From Paenibacillus harenae (GTDB lineage: Bacteria; Bacillota; Bacilli; Paenibacillales; Paenibacillaceae), in the NCBI RefSeq assembly GCF_030812415.1, contig NZ_JAUSST010000009.1:171670-235669 (forward strand): a DNA stretch of 64,000 nt. Direction: 5' to 3'. Numbering within the stretch: position 1 is the stretch's first letter; each line of letters begins with the position of its first letter. Of this stretch, positions 16,255-25,310 are shown in pieces. A model generated the notes under the pieces. That model did not search any database. It was not told where the DNA came from and was given only the letters and a program-made list of their open reading frames with translations. Made by a program: the position numbers and the translations under genes.

Positions 16255-16935
16255 ATGAAGCGTTCTATCGGTTGTCGGTCGTTCGCCGTCATGCTTATAC
16301 TCGTGCTTGCCTTTCTTGCGACAGGCTGCGGGCGATCGCAAGGGGGATATAAGGACGATGTATTAATCGGTTTTTTCTCAAGAGTGGATGCCGAGCAAGG
16401 GAAAGTGATCGTAGACATTTCGGATTGGGCGCATCGGAATGATAAAGGGCCGGGGCAGAACGATTGGGGCGCGGAGTATCATGGCAGGCTCACGAGTAGC
16501 ACCATTATACGTAATGAAGCAGGAGAGACAGTAGATCTCGCGACCTTAAAGGAGGGTCAGAGAGTACGCATCTATCCGCCTGATTCAAGCACGGATAAGC
16601 TCGATGAGCTTGTCGTTCTGGAGATGACCGAGCAGGAGAAGTATAAGCGGATGGGATGGCTGGCTCAGGGCAAAGGCAGACTGCATACAGTCGTCGTAAG
16701 CGGCGAGAATGTCGATGAACGCTATGACGACAGCAAAATGGAACAGGAGATCCCATCGGCACTGAAAGGCGGGCTTGCCCTCATGGGATATGTACCGGAT
16801 CATAACGTGATTATCGATGTGAAGGGACAATTCGAGCTTGAAGCATTTCCTGCCTTCCTTGTATTCGATGACGAGAAGCTGGTTTACAAAACTTACGATA
16901 CAGCGGAGTTGGAGAAGTTTCTGCGATCGCAATAA
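16255..16935 (+). CDS. Hypothetical lipoprotein
   Basis: 226 residues. A lipoprotein signal peptide ends in the lipobox LATGC at about residues 21-25. The mature part starts with a short beta-rich region (VLIGFFSRVDAEQGKVIVDIS), recalling DUF3221-type OB-fold lipoproteins, followed by a region ending AFPAFLVFDDEKLVYKTYD. No enzyme motif is visible. GGAGGG precedes the ATG. It is probably an exported surface lipoprotein of unknown role. A strong terminator follows. Confidence 0.7.
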   Translation: MKRSIGCRSFAVMLILVLAFLATGCGRSQGGYKDDVLIGFFSRVDAEQGKVIVDISDWAHRNDKGPGQNDWGAEYHGRLTSSTIIRNEAGETVDLATLKEGQRVRIYPPDSSTDKLDELVVLEMTEQEKYKRMGWLAQGKGRLHTVVVSGENVDERYDDSKMEQEIPSALKGGLALMGYVPDHNVIIDVKGQFELEAFPAFLVFDDEKLVYKTYDTAELEKFLRSQ

Positions 16936-16940
16936 GCAAG

Positions 16941-16984
16941 AACGGCTGGCAGAGAAGGATATTGTTCCTTCTCTGCCAGCCGTT
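16941..16984. terminator. Strong bidirectional terminator between convergent lipoprotein genes
   Basis: Nineteen-base perfect arms (starting AACGGCTGGCAGAGAAGGA) enclose a 6-base loop. It lies between the plus-strand lipoprotein gene and the minus-strand lipoprotein gene. Confidence 0.92.
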
Positions 16985-17002
16985 TGACGTTTCCTGCTTG
17001 GC

Positions 17003-17677
17003 TTAGATCGTCCATTGCGAATGAACGACGGCGCTCACGTACCAAAACCCTTCATGCTGCTCGAGCACCAGGATGAGACTTTCCCAATCCATCCCTTCAT
17101 ATTGCTTGTCGAAGCCGCTGAAATGATAATCGACGATATAGCTATTCGGGAATACTTCATCGATGTTGACGATCGTATTTCCATGTCCAAGGATCTCATC
17201 TTGGCCAACGCTCTCCGCATCGATAAACGGTTTGTCGTAAACGAATTTATCGTAATATTGCGCGAAGGTTAGCTCAATCGGGTCGCCTGAACCGTCATGG
17301 ACGCCCCACGTACGAACGGTTGCATCGGTCAAATCAGGCAATTCGTCCTTTTGAAAGACGAGCGCGGTTGCTTGATCGATATGGGCGTAAGGGGAGAATA
17401 GCAGCCCCTTCTCCGGATGGATAACCGCGGCAAGCTTCGTCAAATCTTTGTCCTTCAACGCGCGAATGACGGCATCGGCAGCCTCTTGGCTAGTCGCTGC
17501 TGCATGATCGCCGTTCTGCTCGTCACCGCCTTGATTAGCTTGGTTGTCGTTATCGTTGGTAGGGACAGGGCTCGCAACAGGGCTGCCGCCTGTATTGTCA
17601 GGGTCGCCGCCGTTTGCCGAGCAGCCGATTAGCAGCGCGAACAGTGCGATTGAAAACATGAGCTTTTTCATTATCAT
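17003..17677 (-). CDS. Hypothetical lipoprotein with NTF2-like C-terminal part
   Basis: 224 residues from ATG 17677 (AGGGG 6 nt upstream). Lipobox LLIGC falls at about residues 15-19. A low-complexity linker rich in Gly, Asp, Asn and Gln (about 20-65) precedes a globular part with AADAVIRALKDKDLTKLAAVIHPEKGLLFSPY, the pattern of Bacillus NTF2-like lipoproteins. It ends in LILVLEQHEGFWYVSAVVHS. Function unknown, presumably anchored on the outer membrane face. Single gene. Confidence 0.7.
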   Translation of the reverse strand: MIMKKLMFSIALFALLIGCSANGGDPDNTGGSPVASPVPTNDNDNQANQGGDEQNGDHAAATSQEAADAVIRALKDKDLTKLAAVIHPEKGLLFSPYAHIDQATALVFQKDELPDLTDATVRTWGVHDGSGDPIELTFAQYYDKFVYDKPFIDAESVGQDEILGHGNTIVNIDEVFPNSYIVDYHFSGFDKQYEGMDWESLILVLEQHEGFWYVSAVVHSQWTI

Positions 17678-17761
17678 TTTGATCCCCTCTACTTAGGTTA
17701 GTGTCAAAAATGCTATTGTATGATGTCAGACGCAATCGCCATGTAAAAGTTGCAGGCGGGC

Positions 17762-17809
17762 TTGTATTGAAAGCGCTCGTTTGCTAAAATAGGCATTGTT
17801 AAACGTTTA
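17762..17809 (+). promoter_or_regulatory. Promoter, cre-like site and operator for the LacI/alpha-galactosidase unit
   Basis: TTGTAT (17762-17767) and TAAAAT (17785-17790) are 17 bp apart. TGAAAGCGCTCGTT (17768-17781), in the spacer, matches the first ten positions of the CcpA cre consensus. TAAACGTTTA (17800-17809), just after the transcription start, is a perfect palindrome of LacI/GalR type. Carbon catabolite repression plus autoregulation is inferred. Confidence 0.55.
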
Positions 17810-17841
17810 GTAAAATTATTAACTAAATTAGAAGGTGCGAC

Positions 17842-18882
17842 ATGGCAACGATAAAACAGATTGCGCAAGAAGCCGGTGTTTCCGCTGCCACCGTATCCAG
17901 GGTACTGAACAACGATTTGACTTTATCGGTTAGCGAGGAGACAAGAACCCGTATCTTTAGCATTGCCGAACAGCTCCAATATAAGCCAACGCGATTGCGG
18001 CGGATGAAGAAAGAAGAGCTGCTGTCCAGGCAGCAGATCGGACTGCTGATGTGGTCATCGCTTGAGGATGAGCATAACGATCCTTATTTCTTCTCCATAC
18101 GCAAAGGGATCGAGAAGCGCTGCGAAGAGCTCGGACTCTCGATCATGAAGGTGCTTCGCGGCAATGGACGGGACGAATGGCAGCCGCTGCACGAGCTCGA
18201 CGGGTTAATTGTGGTTGGCTCGATTAACGATCAGGACGTTAATCACCTGTATGCGAATCGGGATCGAATCGTGTTTCTGGACCATAATACGCCGCCGCAT
18301 GACTGCGATTCGGTTAACCTCCATTTTGAGCAAGCAATGAAGGACGTGGTCGGGCATCTGCTTGCGCTTGGTCATACTTCCATTGCGATGATCAGCGGCG
18401 AAGATCGTTTGCATACGCTGAGCCATCAGCCGATGCAAGCGCAGGAAGGCATCGATCCGCGGCGCCATTATTTCAATCTGCTATTGAATGAACGCGGCTT
18501 GTACCGCCCGGATCGGATCGTGATGGCAGACTGGTCCTCCGGCGGAGGTTATGAGGCGATGAATAAGCTGCTGGATCGTGCCCAAGATCAGCTTCCGACG
18601 GCTTGTTTCGTCGCCAGCGATCCGATGGCTGTCGGCGCATTGCGGGCCCTGCATGAGCGGGGGGTGCGAGTGCCGGAAGACATGGCGGTTATCGGTTTCG
18701 ACGATATTGAGCTGTCTGCGTATTTGAGCCCGCCGCTCACTACCGTCCGCGCACATACGGAGCAGATGGGCAGAACGGCGGCGGGGTTGCTGCTGGAGCG
18801 CATTGAAGGCCGTGAAGCAGCCGTTCACGTCGAGGTCAACACGACGTTGATGGTAAGGGAAAGCTGCGGGTATAAGGCTTAG
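17842..18882 (+). CDS. LacI/GalR family transcriptional regulator
   Basis: 346 residues. The helix-turn-helix ATIKQIAQEAGVSAATVSRVLNN with the hinge helix opens the protein. A periplasmic-binding-like sugar domain follows (residues about 65-340), with FDDIELSAYLSPPLTTVR and TTLMVRESCG at the end, as in MsmR/GalR-type repressors. It lies 42 bp before the alpha-galactosidase gene and is probably cotranscribed with it. The natural inducer is therefore likely galactose or an alpha-galactoside such as melibiose or raffinose. A palindrome at 17800-17809 is a candidate operator. Confidence 0.92.
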   Translation: MATIKQIAQEAGVSAATVSRVLNNDLTLSVSEETRTRIFSIAEQLQYKPTRLRRMKKEELLSRQQIGLLMWSSLEDEHNDPYFFSIRKGIEKRCEELGLSIMKVLRGNGRDEWQPLHELDGLIVVGSINDQDVNHLYANRDRIVFLDHNTPPHDCDSVNLHFEQAMKDVVGHLLALGHTSIAMISGEDRLHTLSHQPMQAQEGIDPRRHYFNLLLNERGLYRPDRIVMADWSSGGGYEAMNKLLDRAQDQLPTACFVASDPMAVGALRALHERGVRVPEDMAVIGFDDIELSAYLSPPLTTVRAHTEQMGRTAAGLLLERIEGREAAVHVEVNTTLMVRESCGYKA

Positions 18883-18924
18883 TTTTTTGCACGATATTAC
18901 ATGAACCGTTTGGAGGATATGACA

Positions 18925-21114
18925 ATGTCTATTCATTATGATGAACTGAAAAAGGTATTTCATTTGCAGTCGAAGGATACGAGCTACGTTATTCAGCTTA
19001 CGAAGCAGGGTTACCCGGCGCACTTGTATTGGGGCAAAAAGGTTCGCGGCTTGCAGCTTGACCGATTGCTGGAGCTTAAGGAGCGCGCTTCGTTCAGCCC
19101 GAGCACGGATATGAGCCAGCTCGCGTTGTCGCTCGATACGCTGCCGCAGGAATATCCGACTTACGGAAGCTCCGATTTCCGGACGCCGGCCATTCAAGCG
19201 GCGCTGCCGAACGGTTCGACCGTTTCGGAGCTTAGCTATGCTTCGCATACGATTCGCAGCGGCAAGCCGGAGCTTGCAGGTCTGCCTTCTGTATACACGG
19301 AGCAAGATGACGAGGCTCAGACGTTGGAGCTGACATTGAAGGATGAGCTGACGGGCCTTACGGTCGTTCTTGCCTATACGGTATTCGTGAACTTCGATGC
19401 GATTACTCGCTCGGCTACGATAATCAATAATGGCAGCTCGACTCTGCAACTGCAGCGGGCGCTTAGCATGAGCCTTGACTTCGCGCATGACCGGTTCGAA
19501 ATGCTGCAATTGTCCGGCGCATGGACGCGCGAGCGTCACGTGCATAAGCGAAAGCTAGAGCCTGGCATGCAGTCGGTGGAGAGCCGCCGCGGTTCGAGCA
19601 GCCATGTGCAAAATCCGTTTATCGCCCTTCTGGCTGAAGGAGCGGACGAGGATCATGGCGATGTATACGGGGCGAGCTTCGTCTATAGCGGCAATTTCGT
19701 TGCCGGCGTCGAAGTCGACCAGTTCCATTCGGCACGCCTGTTCATGGGACTCAATCCGTTCGACTTTAACTGGAGACTGGAAGCGGGCGAGCGGTTCCAG
19801 ACGCCGGAGGTTGTCCTTGTTCACTCCGATCAAGGACTTGGCGGCATGTCGCGCAGCTTCCACGATCTGTATCGCTCAAGACTGACTCGCGGTCAGTTCC
19901 GCGACAAGACGCGTCCGATTCTCGTCAACAACTGGGAAGCGACGTACTTCAACTTCAATGCAGACAAGATCGAATCGATCGCCAAAGTCGGACAAGAGCT
20001 GGGCATCGAGCTGTTCGTACTCGACGATGGCTGGTTCGGCAAGCGCGACAATGACAAGACTTCGCTCGGCGACTGGTTCGTCGACCGCAACAAGCTGCCG
20101 AACGGACTGGAAGATCTCGTCAGCCGCGTGAAGCGACTCGATATGCAGTTCGGCCTATGGTTCGAGCCGGAGATGATCTCGCCGGAGAGCGAGCTGTATC
20201 GCGAGCATCCGGATTGGTGTCTCCATATTGAAGGTCGGAGACGTACGCAGGCTCGTCAACAGCTTATTCTTGACCTTAGCCGTGCGGACGTTCGCGAATA
20301 TATCGTACGAGTGATATCGGATATTCTCTCCAGCGCGCCGATCACTTACGTGAAGTGGGACATGAACCGCAACATGACCGAGATCGGTTCGGCCCTTCTG
20401 CCGCCGGAACGTCAGCGCGAGACGGCACACCGTTACATGCTTGGCTTATACGAGGTGCTTGAGAAGATTACGAGCTCGTTCCCGCATATTTTGTTCGAGA
20501 GCTGCTCGGGCGGCGGCGGACGCTTCGATCCGGGAATGCTCTACTATATGCCTCAGACATGGACGAGCGATAATACCGATGCGGTTTCCCGTCTGAAAAT
20601 TCAATACGGTACAAGCATCGTGTACCCGGTAAGCTCCATGGGCGCTCACGTATCGGCCGTGCCGAACCATCAGGTAGGCCGAGTGACGTCGCTTGAGACA
20701 AGAGGCAATGTCGCATTGTCGGGCAACTTCGGTTATGAGCTGGATTTGACGAGATTTACGGAGGAAGAGAAGGAAACGGTTAAAGAGCAAGTAGCGCTGT
20801 ATAAGGAAGTCCGTCATTTGGTGCAGTTCGGCGACTTCTATCGCCTGCTTAGTCCGTTCGAGGGCAACGAGACGGCATGGATGTTCGTGGCGAAGGATAA
20901 GAGCGAGGCGTTCGTTGTGTTTGCCTCCGTTCTTCAAGAGCCGTATCCGAAGCTGGACCGTTTCCGTCTGAAAGGACTCGACCCGAATCGGGATTATGTG
21001 CTTGATGGCGGGGAAGGCGCATACGGCGGCGACGAGCTGATGTTTGCCGGACTCAAGGTACCGCAGTTCCACGGCGATTATGCAAGCCGCGTATACCGAT
21101 TCCGCGCGCTGTAG
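18925..21114 (+). CDS. Alpha-galactosidase, GH36
   Basis: 729 residues from ATG 18925 (GGAGG 10 nt upstream; an in-frame ATG at 18901 lacks a site), the normal size for bacterial GH36. Beta-sandwich N-domain, then the TIM barrel with LFVLDDGWFGKRDND. The nucleophile Asp479 is in YVKWDMNRN, and the acid/base Asp549 in TSDNTDAVSR follows SGGGGRFDPGMLYYMPQTW. These numbers are one greater than those I recall for the Geobacillus enzyme AgaA (478 and 548). No signal peptide, so it acts in the cytoplasm on imported raffinose-family sugars. No transporter gene is adjacent, so uptake must be encoded elsewhere. Confidence 0.96.
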   Translation: MSIHYDELKKVFHLQSKDTSYVIQLTKQGYPAHLYWGKKVRGLQLDRLLELKERASFSPSTDMSQLALSLDTLPQEYPTYGSSDFRTPAIQAALPNGSTVSELSYASHTIRSGKPELAGLPSVYTEQDDEAQTLELTLKDELTGLTVVLAYTVFVNFDAITRSATIINNGSSTLQLQRALSMSLDFAHDRFEMLQLSGAWTRERHVHKRKLEPGMQSVESRRGSSSHVQNPFIALLAEGADEDHGDVYGASFVYSGNFVAGVEVDQFHSARLFMGLNPFDFNWRLEAGERFQTPEVVLVHSDQGLGGMSRSFHDLYRSRLTRGQFRDKTRPILVNNWEATYFNFNADKIESIAKVGQELGIELFVLDDGWFGKRDNDKTSLGDWFVDRNKLPNGLEDLVSRVKRLDMQFGLWFEPEMISPESELYREHPDWCLHIEGRRRTQARQQLILDLSRADVREYIVRVISDILSSAPITYVKWDMNRNMTEIGSALLPPERQRETAHRYMLGLYEVLEKITSSFPHILFESCSGGGGRFDPGMLYYMPQTWTSDNTDAVSRLKIQYGTSIVYPVSSMGAHVSAVPNHQVGRVTSLETRGNVALSGNFGYELDLTRFTEEEKETVKEQVALYKEVRHLVQFGDFYRLLSPFEGNETAWMFVAKDKSEAFVVFASVLQEPYPKLDRFRLKGLDPNRDYVLDGGEGAYGGDELMFAGLKVPQFHGDYASRVYRFRAL

Positions 21115-21138
21115 GAAGCAGCGATAGCGGTGAAGAAG

Positions 21139-21175
21139 AAGGCCTCATCCTTGATGGATGAGGCCTTGCGCGTTT
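21139..21175 (+). terminator. Terminator after the alpha-galactosidase gene
   Basis: AAGGCCTCATCC-ttgat-GGATGAGGCCTT, 12 bp perfect, then GCGCGTTTAATT. Confidence 0.88.
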
Positions 21176-21200
21176 AATTGGTATATAGAAAGTATGGCGA

Positions 21201-21494
21201 CTAGTAGCTAGATCCAAGTGACGCGATGAACGTTCCCAAGAATAGTACGACGATCAACACATAAAGAATAGTAATGATCAATGCCCACAGCAAAGCGGCT
21301 TTATAATAGTTCTGTTTAGTCGGGTTGCCTTCGCCGAAAGCCCACACGAACATCATGATGATGTTGACGATTGGAATGATCAGAATAAGCATTTGCAGCA
21401 TCCAGTCCTTAACGGTAATAACTGGCGATACTTGCTGATTCGGATTGTACCCCCCGTTGTAAGGATTGACTTGCGGCTGATTGTTGTAATCCAA
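21201..21494 (-). CDS. Small Asn/Gln-rich two-helix membrane protein
   Basis: 97 residues from TTG 21494: GGGAG lies 8 nt upstream, while the frame further upstream has no site. The N-terminal 25 residues are rich in Asn, Gln, Pro and Gly (DYNNQPQVNPYNGGYNPNQQ). Two membrane helices follow (about 32-55 and 70-92) joined by FGEGNPTKQNYYKAALLWA. The layout recalls small DUF4870/interferon-induced-type membrane proteins. Function unknown. Single gene with 250 bp of non-coding DNA upstream. Confidence 0.7.
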   Translation of the reverse strand: MDYNNQPQVNPYNGGYNPNQQVSPVITVKDWMLQMLILIIPIVNIIMMFVWAFGEGNPTKQNYYKAALLWALIITILYVLIVVLFLGTFIASLGSSY

Positions 21495-21725
21495 TTGATT
21501 CGCTCCCTTAAGTTCGATTAACGTTGTCACACAACGTTCACATGATTATTATAGCGGGAACGAAGTTTATTTCAATCCCTTTTTTGCTAAAATCCCCCTA
21601 AAATATTAAAAATACTACGAAACTTGTCCCATTATTCGCTAGAATAGTAGATTAATAGACAACTGTACAGCAGGTCTTTTAGGGATAAATGTCGAAAAAA
21701 ACGATTTAAATTAGCAATGAAACGA

Positions 21726-21756
21726 TTGCTATTGACGTTACGTCAAGTCCTATACT
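21726..21756 (+). promoter_or_regulatory. MerR-type promoter with 19-bp spacer
   Basis: TTGCTA (21726-21731) and TATACT (21751-21756) are separated by 19 bp, the overlong spacer that MerR activators correct by untwisting DNA. The spacer holds the palindrome TTGACGTTACGTCAA (21732-21746). This predicts autoregulated, ligand-induced expression of the following MerR regulator and ABC exporter. Confidence 0.75.
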
Positions 21757-21775
21757 AAAGCCAGGAGGTGCAGGC

Positions 21776-22600
21776 ATGGATCCACATATGCAGCCTAATC
21801 AGAAGTACGCCATAGGCGCTTTCGCCAAGCTGACGGGTGTAACGGAGCGGGCGCTCCGATATTATGACCGCAAAGGACTGCTCGCGCCGTCCATCCGCAA
21901 TGAGCACGGCCACCGTTTTTATACCGAGCAGGACCTGCTGCAATTGCAAAAGATTTTAACGCTCAAATATTTGGACTTTTCGCTGGAGGAGATCGGAAGT
22001 TATTTAGAGAGGCCGGAGGTCGATTTGCAGCACTCGTTGGCGGCCCAATATGAAATGCTTCAGCAGAAGCAGAGGCAGCTTGAACGGGTAATGGAGACGA
22101 TCTCGCGCATGCGGAAGCTCGTGGAAGGAGCGGGCAAGGTCGATAGCCATCTGCTTCTCGTATTCATTCATAGCATTCAGCATGAAGAGGTGCAGAAGCA
22201 ATGGCTGTCGCGGCAAATGCCATCCTCGGTGGTCGACGCTATTTATATGAAGGGCATGTCCAAGGAAGAACGGTTGGAGCAAGAGAAGCAGATGATCGCG
22301 ATATTGTTGCGGATGAAGGAGCTTCATAAACAAGGTATGGAGCCTTCGGATGAAAAGGTAGCGGCAATGGGAGTGGAAATGCTGTTTTTGTTGGAGAGTC
22401 TGCTTAGCACGGTTATTAAAGGGCTTTGCGAGCAGGAACTCGCGCAGATTGAAGCGATCGGCAACATTGAAGGAAGCATCGATCCTTTCTTATTCCCGAA
22501 TGCCTTCACGAAGGAAGAGGAAGTTTTTTTCGCGAGCGCATTTGAGCACGTGGAGGCGCTTAAGAAGCTGGCTAGGGGAGATGTTCGAGATGAAGGATAG
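21776..22600 (+). CDS. MerR family regulator (TipAL/Mta/BmrR-like)
   Basis: 274 residues. The winged-helix domain YAIGAFAKLTGVTERALRYYDRKGLLAPS (about 11-40) is followed by a coiled-coil dimerisation helix (about 80-120). A mostly helical C-terminal effector domain of about 150 residues resembles the TipAS antibiotic-binding domain in length and helix content. GGAGG precedes the ATG. The last 11 bases overlap the ABC exporter gene. By analogy it senses a toxic compound and switches on itself and the exporter. Confidence 0.88.
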   Translation: MDPHMQPNQKYAIGAFAKLTGVTERALRYYDRKGLLAPSIRNEHGHRFYTEQDLLQLQKILTLKYLDFSLEEIGSYLERPEVDLQHSLAAQYEMLQQKQRQLERVMETISRMRKLVEGAGKVDSHLLLVFIHSIQHEEVQKQWLSRQMPSSVVDAIYMKGMSKEERLEQEKQMIAILLRMKELHKQGMEPSDEKVAAMGVEMLFLLESLLSTVIKGLCEQELAQIEAIGNIEGSIDPFLFPNAFTKEEEVFFASAFEHVEALKKLARGDVRDEG

Positions 22601-24386
22601 GGAAGAATCAAGAGCAGGGGCAACTGAAGCTGCCGGTATGAATGTCGTTCAGTTCTTCAAGCTAATAATGAAGCATAAGCCGGCTGCCTGGTTGATTGCC
22701 GCCGCTGTGTTGTTAGGTATAGGAGAGACGGCGCTATCGCTGGCGATACCTTTGCTGACGATGGATATGGTCGAGGAGCTGTCTGCCTCGAGCCTGAGGG
22801 CGGCAACGATTTTTGTACTGGGAGCTGTATTTCTGACGCAGACGGCGATGTCCGGCTTCTCCGTCTATACGATGTCATACATCGGCCAATATGTCATAAG
22901 CGGACTGCGGGGCGAGGTATGGGGCCGGGTATTGAAGCTTCCGATTCCATTCTTTGACCGGAACAGCTCGGGCGAGACGATGAGCCGTGTAACGAACGAT
23001 ACGAACGTGATCAAAGATTTTATCGTCGGGCATGTGATATCGTTTCTTGGAGGCATCATCTCGGTAGTCGGGGGCGTCATCCTGCTGCTGACGATCGATT
23101 GGCGCTTGACGCTTCTCATGCTCGTAGCCGTCCCCGCTGCATTGCTCATCCTATGGCCGCTCGGGTCGAGGATGTTCAAAGTGTCTAAGGCGATGCAGGA
23201 CGAGACGGCGCTGTTTCAAGGCGATCTTGGCCGCGTGCTGTCCGATATTCGGCTTGTGAAGGCTTCTTTAGCCGAGCCGCTGGAGAAGCGGCAGGGCAGC
23301 TTCCGCATCGCCAGACTGTTTCGATTCGGGCTGCAGGAGGCCAAGATTGTCTCGATCGTATCGCCGCTAATGATGTCGGTCATGCTGCTCATTCTCGTGA
23401 TGCTGATCGGATACGGCGGCGTGCGGGTTGCGCAAGGCTCGCTTAGCGGGGGAGAGCTGGTCGCCATCATCTTATACATGTTCCAGATTGTGATGCCGTT
23501 CACGCAGATGGCTTCGTTCTTCACGCAATTTCAGAAAGCCATGGGGGCTTCTGGGCGGCTGCAAGAGCTGCTGGACGAACATCCCGAGCAGTATGCACAT
23601 GCGGATGCGGCAGAACATCATGCATATGAGGCATCTTCCGCTGCAACGAAGCAACCGATTGAATTCGTCGATGTGGGGTTCGGCTACACGCCGGATCGCG
23701 GCTTGCTGCAATCCTTGTCGCTGCGGATAGAACCGGGACAGATGACGGCTTTCGTCGGCCCGAGCGGTACGGGCAAGACGACGTTATTTTCCTTGATCGA
23801 GCGTTTCTATGAGCCTAGCTCGGGCTTCATCAAGTATGGCGAGCATCCCATTGCCGATATGCCGCTGGAGGCGTGGCGCAGGCGAATCGCATATGTCTCG
23901 CAGGATAGCCCGATGATGGCAGGAACGATCCGGCATAACTTGACCTATGGACTACTCGATCTGACCGATGAAGTTAGGCTAAGGGAGGCGATCGGGCAAG
24001 CGAACTTGACTTCCTTTCTATCCTCGCTCCCCGAGGGCTTCGAGACGGAGGTAGGAGAGAGGGGCGTGAAGCTGTCCGGCGGGCAGCGCCAGCGTTTGGC
24101 GATTGCCCGCGCGATCCTGCGCGATCCGGACATTCTGCTGCTCGACGAGGCGACGGCGCATCTCGACAGCGAGTCGGAGCGGCTTGTACAAGAGGCGCTT
24201 AAAGCGCTGATGCAAGGCAGAACGACGCTCGTCATCGCTCATCGCCTCTCGACCATTCGCGGAGCCGACCGGATCGTCGTCTTGGAGAAGGGCGAAGTGA
24301 CGGGACAGGGCACGCATGCGGAGCTGATGGAGTCGCACGAGCTTTATAACAAGCTCGTACAGCATCAATTCGTAGCTGACATCTAG
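22590..24386 (+). CDS. ABC multidrug exporter, fused permease-ATPase (BmrA/LmrA type)
   Basis: 598 residues from ATG 22590, which has AGGGGAG nine bases upstream within the end of the MerR gene; the frame continues further upstream but without a start site. Six membrane helices (about 25-320). The nucleotide-binding domain carries GPSGTGKTT (Walker A), the signature LSGGQRQRLAIARAI, LLLDEATAHLD (Walker B and D-loop) and the switch histidine in IAHRLS. As a half-transporter it would act as a homodimer exporting hydrophobic drugs or lipids. Overlap with the MerR gene implies coupled, induced synthesis. Confidence 0.93.
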   Translation: MKDREESRAGATEAAGMNVVQFFKLIMKHKPAAWLIAAAVLLGIGETALSLAIPLLTMDMVEELSASSLRAATIFVLGAVFLTQTAMSGFSVYTMSYIGQYVISGLRGEVWGRVLKLPIPFFDRNSSGETMSRVTNDTNVIKDFIVGHVISFLGGIISVVGGVILLLTIDWRLTLLMLVAVPAALLILWPLGSRMFKVSKAMQDETALFQGDLGRVLSDIRLVKASLAEPLEKRQGSFRIARLFRFGLQEAKIVSIVSPLMMSVMLLILVMLIGYGGVRVAQGSLSGGELVAIILYMFQIVMPFTQMASFFTQFQKAMGASGRLQELLDEHPEQYAHADAAEHHAYEASSAATKQPIEFVDVGFGYTPDRGLLQSLSLRIEPGQMTAFVGPSGTGKTTLFSLIERFYEPSSGFIKYGEHPIADMPLEAWRRRIAYVSQDSPMMAGTIRHNLTYGLLDLTDEVRLREAIGQANLTSFLSSLPEGFETEVGERGVKLSGGQRQRLAIARAILRDPDILLLDEATAHLDSESERLVQEALKALMQGRTTLVIAHRLSTIRGADRIVVLEKGEVTGQGTHAELMESHELYNKLVQHQFVADI

Positions 24387-24396
24387 TCTATTGCTC

Positions 24397-24433
24397 ATAA
24401 CCGTGCGCTACAGGAACTTAGGCGCACGGTTAT
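24397..24433. terminator. Bidirectional terminator
   Basis: ATAACCGTGCGC and GCGCACGGTTAT, 12 bp perfect arms with a 13-base loop. The right arm includes the stop codon of the converging MOSC gene. Confidence 0.8.
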
Positions 24434-25161
24434 TCCGTCATATACACGGCATCGCCAACGGCCAATCGACCGGTATGCTCGACGCTCGCGTAGACGCCGA
24501 AGCTTAGACCGAGCTTTTCGTTCACCGTCCTGAGCAGGGTGCTATCCTTCTCGAGCCGATCCGGATCAATCGTAATCATCGAGCAACGTTCGCATTCGGA
24601 ATGAATCTGGAGCCTTACCTCACCGACTGACAATCGTTTGCCAATCCACTCTCGTTCATGGCCCGCGTCTTTGTCGATCGCCAGCACGATATTGGCTCTG
24701 AACCGTCGTTTGTCTAGCTCCTTGCCCCATAACCGCTCCAACAAACGCAGCGACTCGTCGGTAATGATGAGTATGCCGGCGCTGTCTACAGCCAGCAAGC
24801 CTTCGTTGCCAGGCGCATAGTCCACCATCGTCAGCTTGTTCCTCGCATGCGTTTGAATCCGGGCTAACAGCTTGTCATTCCATTCGTAAATACGTCCGTC
24901 AGGCCCTGTAATTTCGACAGGAGGGAACGCTTGCTCCGAGCCTTCCCGGGCGAGCTTGGCCTTGTACTCAAGCATGCCCGCGTAATCGCGAGCGGTATAG
25001 TATCTGTCCCAGCCATCCTTCGTATCGTCGATGAAAGCACGAGCTCGGTCGCCATATAAGCCATGTGCATCAACGCGACACGAAGCCAAGCTCTCGCCGG
25101 CAAAGGATTTGACAGGGTATCTGTTCAGTTGAACGATTGTTCCGATTGGTTTGTTCGACAT
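24430..25161 (-). CDS. MOSC domain-containing protein
   Basis: 243 residues from ATG 25161 (AAAGGA 8 nt upstream). An N-terminal MOSC_N beta-barrel (IVQLNRYPVKSFAGESL and GLYGDRARAFID) precedes the MOSC domain. The latter has RRFRANIVLA and CERCSMITIDPD, which includes the conserved cysteine. MOSC proteins carry sulphur or bind molybdenum cofactor, as in YiiM/YcbX-type detoxification of N-hydroxylated bases; no reductase partner is nearby. Cytoplasmic. Role inferred only by domain. Confidence 0.9.
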   Translation of the reverse strand: MSNKPIGTIVQLNRYPVKSFAGESLASCRVDAHGLYGDRARAFIDDTKDGWDRYYTARDYAGMLEYKAKLAREGSEQAFPPVEITGPDGRIYEWNDKLLARIQTHARNKLTMVDYAPGNEGLLAVDSAGILIITDESLRLLERLWGKELDKRRFRANIVLAIDKDAGHEREWIGKRLSVGEVRLQIHSECERCSMITIDPDRLEKDSTLLRTVNEKLGLSFGVYASVEHTGRLAVGDAVYMTE

Positions 25162-25203
25162 CGTAACGTTAGCGTCCTTTCCTTTCAAGTGTATAGGATA
25201 GAG

Positions 25204-25244
25204 AAAAAAAGCAGAGAAGCCGGGTTTGCCCAAGCTTCTCTGCT
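25204..25244 (-). terminator. Terminator for the AIM24-type gene
   Basis: On the minus strand, AGCAGAGAAGC and GCTTCTCTGCT pair around a 13-base loop and are followed by a run of seven T. Confidence 0.92.
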
Positions 25245-25310
25245 CCGCCCAGCATTCGTATGCTCCCGAATGAAACGCCCCATGCCGCCAAAAGGAAGTC
25301 GATAGCCGTC

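Noticed and set aside
18481..19545. 354-codon minus-strand frame spanning the LacI and alpha-galactosidase genes
   Set aside because: It crosses two well-supported genes and the gap between them, is rich in Arg/His/Gln as antisense frames are, and has no recognisable domain.
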